From contig BAAHQB010000005.1 of assembly GCA_054601695.1 (NCBI GenBank), forward strand, positions 1 through 64,000: a stretch of 64,000 nt of DNA, read 5' to 3'. This DNA is from Amorphochlora amoebiformis. Taxonomy: Eukaryota > Cercozoa > Chlorarachniophyceae. The notes beneath the pieces are model-generated. The model made no database searches and was not told where the DNA came from. It saw nothing but the letters and a program-made list of their open reading frames with translations. The position numbers were made by a program, and so were the translations under genes. Shown piece by piece: positions 50,013 to 64,000 of this stretch; within the stretch, counting starts at the first letter, position 1, and every line of letters starts with the position of its first letter.

Positions 50013-50080
<68 letters not shown>

Positions 50081-50144
50081 TAATATATATATATATATAT
50101 ATATGTGTGTATATATATATGTATATGCATATTATATTTATATT

Positions 50145-50175
<31 letters not shown>

Positions 50176-50258
50176 TTGTGTATGTATATTATATATACAT
50201 ACATATATATATTATATATATATATATTTTATGTATATATATGTATATATATATATAC

Positions 50259-50289
<31 letters not shown>

Positions 50290-50383
50290 TCCACATGTCA
50301 ATATATTTAGATATATATATATATTATATATATATATATATATATATTACATATTATATATATATATATATACATATAATATT

Positions 50384-50443
<60 letters not shown>

Positions 50444-50610
50444 TATTGACATGTGGGCAGCAGTCTGATCGTGAGAGTATGGAGGAGCAGAAGGAACGAA
50501 GCATTAATCAGAATCCTAACCTTAACGATGCTCCCATAACTCGCGACCCGGGTTTGGGATCGGGTTCGTACATGCCCAGCCCTCCGATGCCTAAGAAGCT
50601 CGCTTGGTAG
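47682..50610 (+). CDS. Ala/Lys-rich repeat protein (unrecognised), partial exon set
   Basis: A first exon-like block starts after TCTAACCAAAG at 47682 and stays open to about 48973. It has [16 protein letters not shown], a Pro/Thr/Asp-rich linker, then about 170 residues of Ala-Lys/Ala-Glu alternation ([18 protein letters not shown]) expected to form a long charged helix. Downstream of about 48500 several frames look coding and the true donor is unclear; GAT|G before GTCAATC at 48973/48974 is one candidate. After (TA)n introns a terminal exon (about 50459-50610: [16 protein letters not shown] ... PPMPKKLAW, stop TAG) follows acceptor GGGCAG. Linking the blocks into one gene is an inference from strand and spacing. 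Confidence 0.45.
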
Positions 50611-51480
50611 CCTGCAAAACTATCCAGCCAAATTTAGATTTAACTTAATTATACTATTTTAAAATCAATCTTCACCAATAGCTTCGCGATACGATAGAAA
50701 GATATCAGCCTAATACTAGAATAGACTAGAATATCTAATAGATGGTATAATAATTGTGATAACTAAAGACTAGGATAAGTGACCTAGACTAATCGTCCAG
50801 GAGTATTACTACTAGTACTATAAATAGCAGATAATGATATGCTAGATATATCATCATCGGACTAGCCTAGTAGCGGACGCATCCAGCGCTACTACTAGTA
50901 CTAGTAGTAAGCAAAGCAAACGAACGCAGAACTGAGCAGATCATGCTTGGGAAGATATCCTAGATAAATATATTAAACTGAGACTGACACTAGAGAGCCA
51001 TGCACTTAATTGATGCAGTTCGCATTTAAAAGTCGAGATAACACATTGTATAGAGTCTAGTATGTCTAGTATGTCTCACTGTTCCCTGCGTGACGGTTCA
51101 ATTCTAGAATTATCGAATGTAATGGATCTCTCTACCGTCTAAATAACTAGATGAATCGTAACGTGATTTTCTATCATGACATATCTCTAGATCTACTAGA
51201 TCTAGTCTATCACAAACTGAGTCATGTACATGTGCTAAATATACTGCTAGTTTCCGTACGGTACCACAGTATGACCAGATGAAACACAGGCTGATTGCCC
51301 TGGATTATGATCGATCATAAACTTGAATACGCATTCGTAAACCTAGGCAGTAGATATGCAACACCCCTACAGGACTACTCCGCGAAAGATGACTTCAACC
51401 CCAGACCGCAACTCCCCAACTAGCATTCAGCCACCCCTCGTGTTTAACGAATCATAACACCCCCCCTTTTCCCCCATTGC
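50611..51480. other. CTAG-rich convergent spacer (Ala/Lys-rich gene / EF2)
   Basis: As at 24939-25859, frequent CTAG, TCTAGA and ACTAGTACTAGT between two 3' ends that face each other. No TA tract, no coding signal. Confidence 0.55.
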
Positions 51481-51888
51481 TTAAATCCCCTCCTAGCAAA
51501 CGCTCTAGTGCTATTAAACTTGTTTCGCGATCAATATTTTCGCGATGAGCATTCCGATTTCAAAGAGAAGAGAAAAATATATGTGTGTATGTGTCACTTT
51601 GTTTTCGTCGTTTTCGTGTTTGGATGGATGGAGTTGATGGGTTATGAGATATCTAGATATGGTCGAGTTGTAGGAATTGATGAGATATGGTCGAGTTATA
51701 AGATATGCTCGAGATATGCTCAACAGGTGCTCGACTACATGCCCGTCAATCACACCATACCGCAAACAATCAACCACCCGCCTTAAACCTACGAATATCA
51801 AAAATTGACAACATATATAAATGCACACACACACACATATATATATATATTATATACATGTAAGTGCATATATACATATATCTATATA

Positions 51889-52008
<120 letters not shown>

Positions 52009-52036
52009 TCATATATAAAAAAAAAAATAATATATA

Positions 52037-52074
<38 letters not shown>

Positions 52075-52220
52075 TATGTATATGTATGTGCATATATAGG
52101 AAAAATACACACATACACGCACATACAAATATATATATATACATATACATATATATATATATACATATATATACATATGTATATATACATACCTATATTA
52201 TGTACATTTATATGTATGAC

Positions 52221-63748
<11,528 letters not shown>

Positions 63749-63758
<10 letters not shown>

Positions 63759-63935
63759 CTAATCAGATGTATACAACATATGTCAACATGTGTGAAACAT
63801 ATGTCAATACTCTAACAAGATCATCCTAATCAGATGCATACAACATATGTCAATACTCTAACAAGTAATCAGATGTATACAACATATGTCAATACTCCAA
63901 TAAGATCATCCTAATCAGATGTATAAAACATATGT
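63749..63935 (-). repeat. Acceptor-spanning repeat upstream of EF2 exon 63758-63683
   Basis: The true junction on + is AAGGTCGTCCTAATCAGATG (63750-63769). Copies AAGATCATCCTAATCAGATG lie at about 63817 and 63903, and a shortened one (AGTAATCAGATG) at about 63864, each with ACAACATATGTCAATAC. The minus-strand decoys read CTGATTAG|GATGATCTT for the true CTGATTAG|GACGACCTT. Confidence 0.88.
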
Positions 63936-63960
63936 CAATACAAATTGTGAAAATATACAA

Positions 63961-63968
63961 ATATATAT

Positions 63969-64000
<32 letters not shown>
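63961..64000. repeat. (TA)n tract at the right window edge
   Basis: TA microsatellite continuing beyond the window in the next EF2 intron. Confidence 0.9.

Overview
This is a protist-like eukaryotic chromosome end. The telomere repeat is TTAGGG, written CCCTAA on the + strand, so the chromosome tip lies to the left. Genes to the right are cut into many short exons by GT-AG introns full of (TA)n and minisatellites. Stop codons actually used include TAG and TGA, so nothing suggests a variant genetic code. The species cannot be fixed from the window. A CTAAC motif very close to the acceptor AG would suit a metamonad-like splicing signal, but that is only a hint.

Left end (1-13340): subtelomere and telomere. 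Two arrays of a roughly 444 bp unit (1-2888 and about 8898-11010) carry a tRNA-like segment with pol III A and B boxes. Between them, bounded by telomeric repeats, is a complete Penelope-like retroelement (about 3173-8467). It has two direct pseudo-LTRs, each with a hammerhead ribozyme, a coiled-coil/basic ORF1 and a reverse transcriptase without a GIY-YIG endonuclease. This matches telomere-attached, endonuclease-deficient Penelope elements. Long CCCTAA arrays follow, grading into a CCCTAA/CCCGACA mosaic.

Gene-bearing part (13500-64000). I could assemble four genes exon by exon with matching splice phases: MOB1 (+, 15566-24938, nine exons including a 20-nt microexon); a TBC/PH-domain protein (-, 28110-25860, two exons, catalytic fingers apparently lost); a short-chain dehydrogenase/reductase (-, about 47050-39601, ten exons found, last exon missing); and translation elongation factor 2 (-, 63758-52221, 33 exons, entering from beyond the right edge). 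Less secure + strand coding lies at 30190-34640 (one possible LEA2/WHy-like stretch plus acidic and Asp-Pro repeats) and 47682-50610 (Ala/Lys-rich protein). CTAG-rich spacers occur at 24939-25859, 36690-38340 and 50611-51480.

The most striking observation is how introns have grown. In MOB1, EF2 and the SDR gene many introns contain tandem arrays whose unit straddles a splice junction, so the last or first 8-35 nt of an exon plus its donor or acceptor is repeated as decoys. A second observation is that telomeric CCCTAA repeats form introns or 3' splice regions in EF2, where they supply a CTAAC branch-like motif next to the acceptor.
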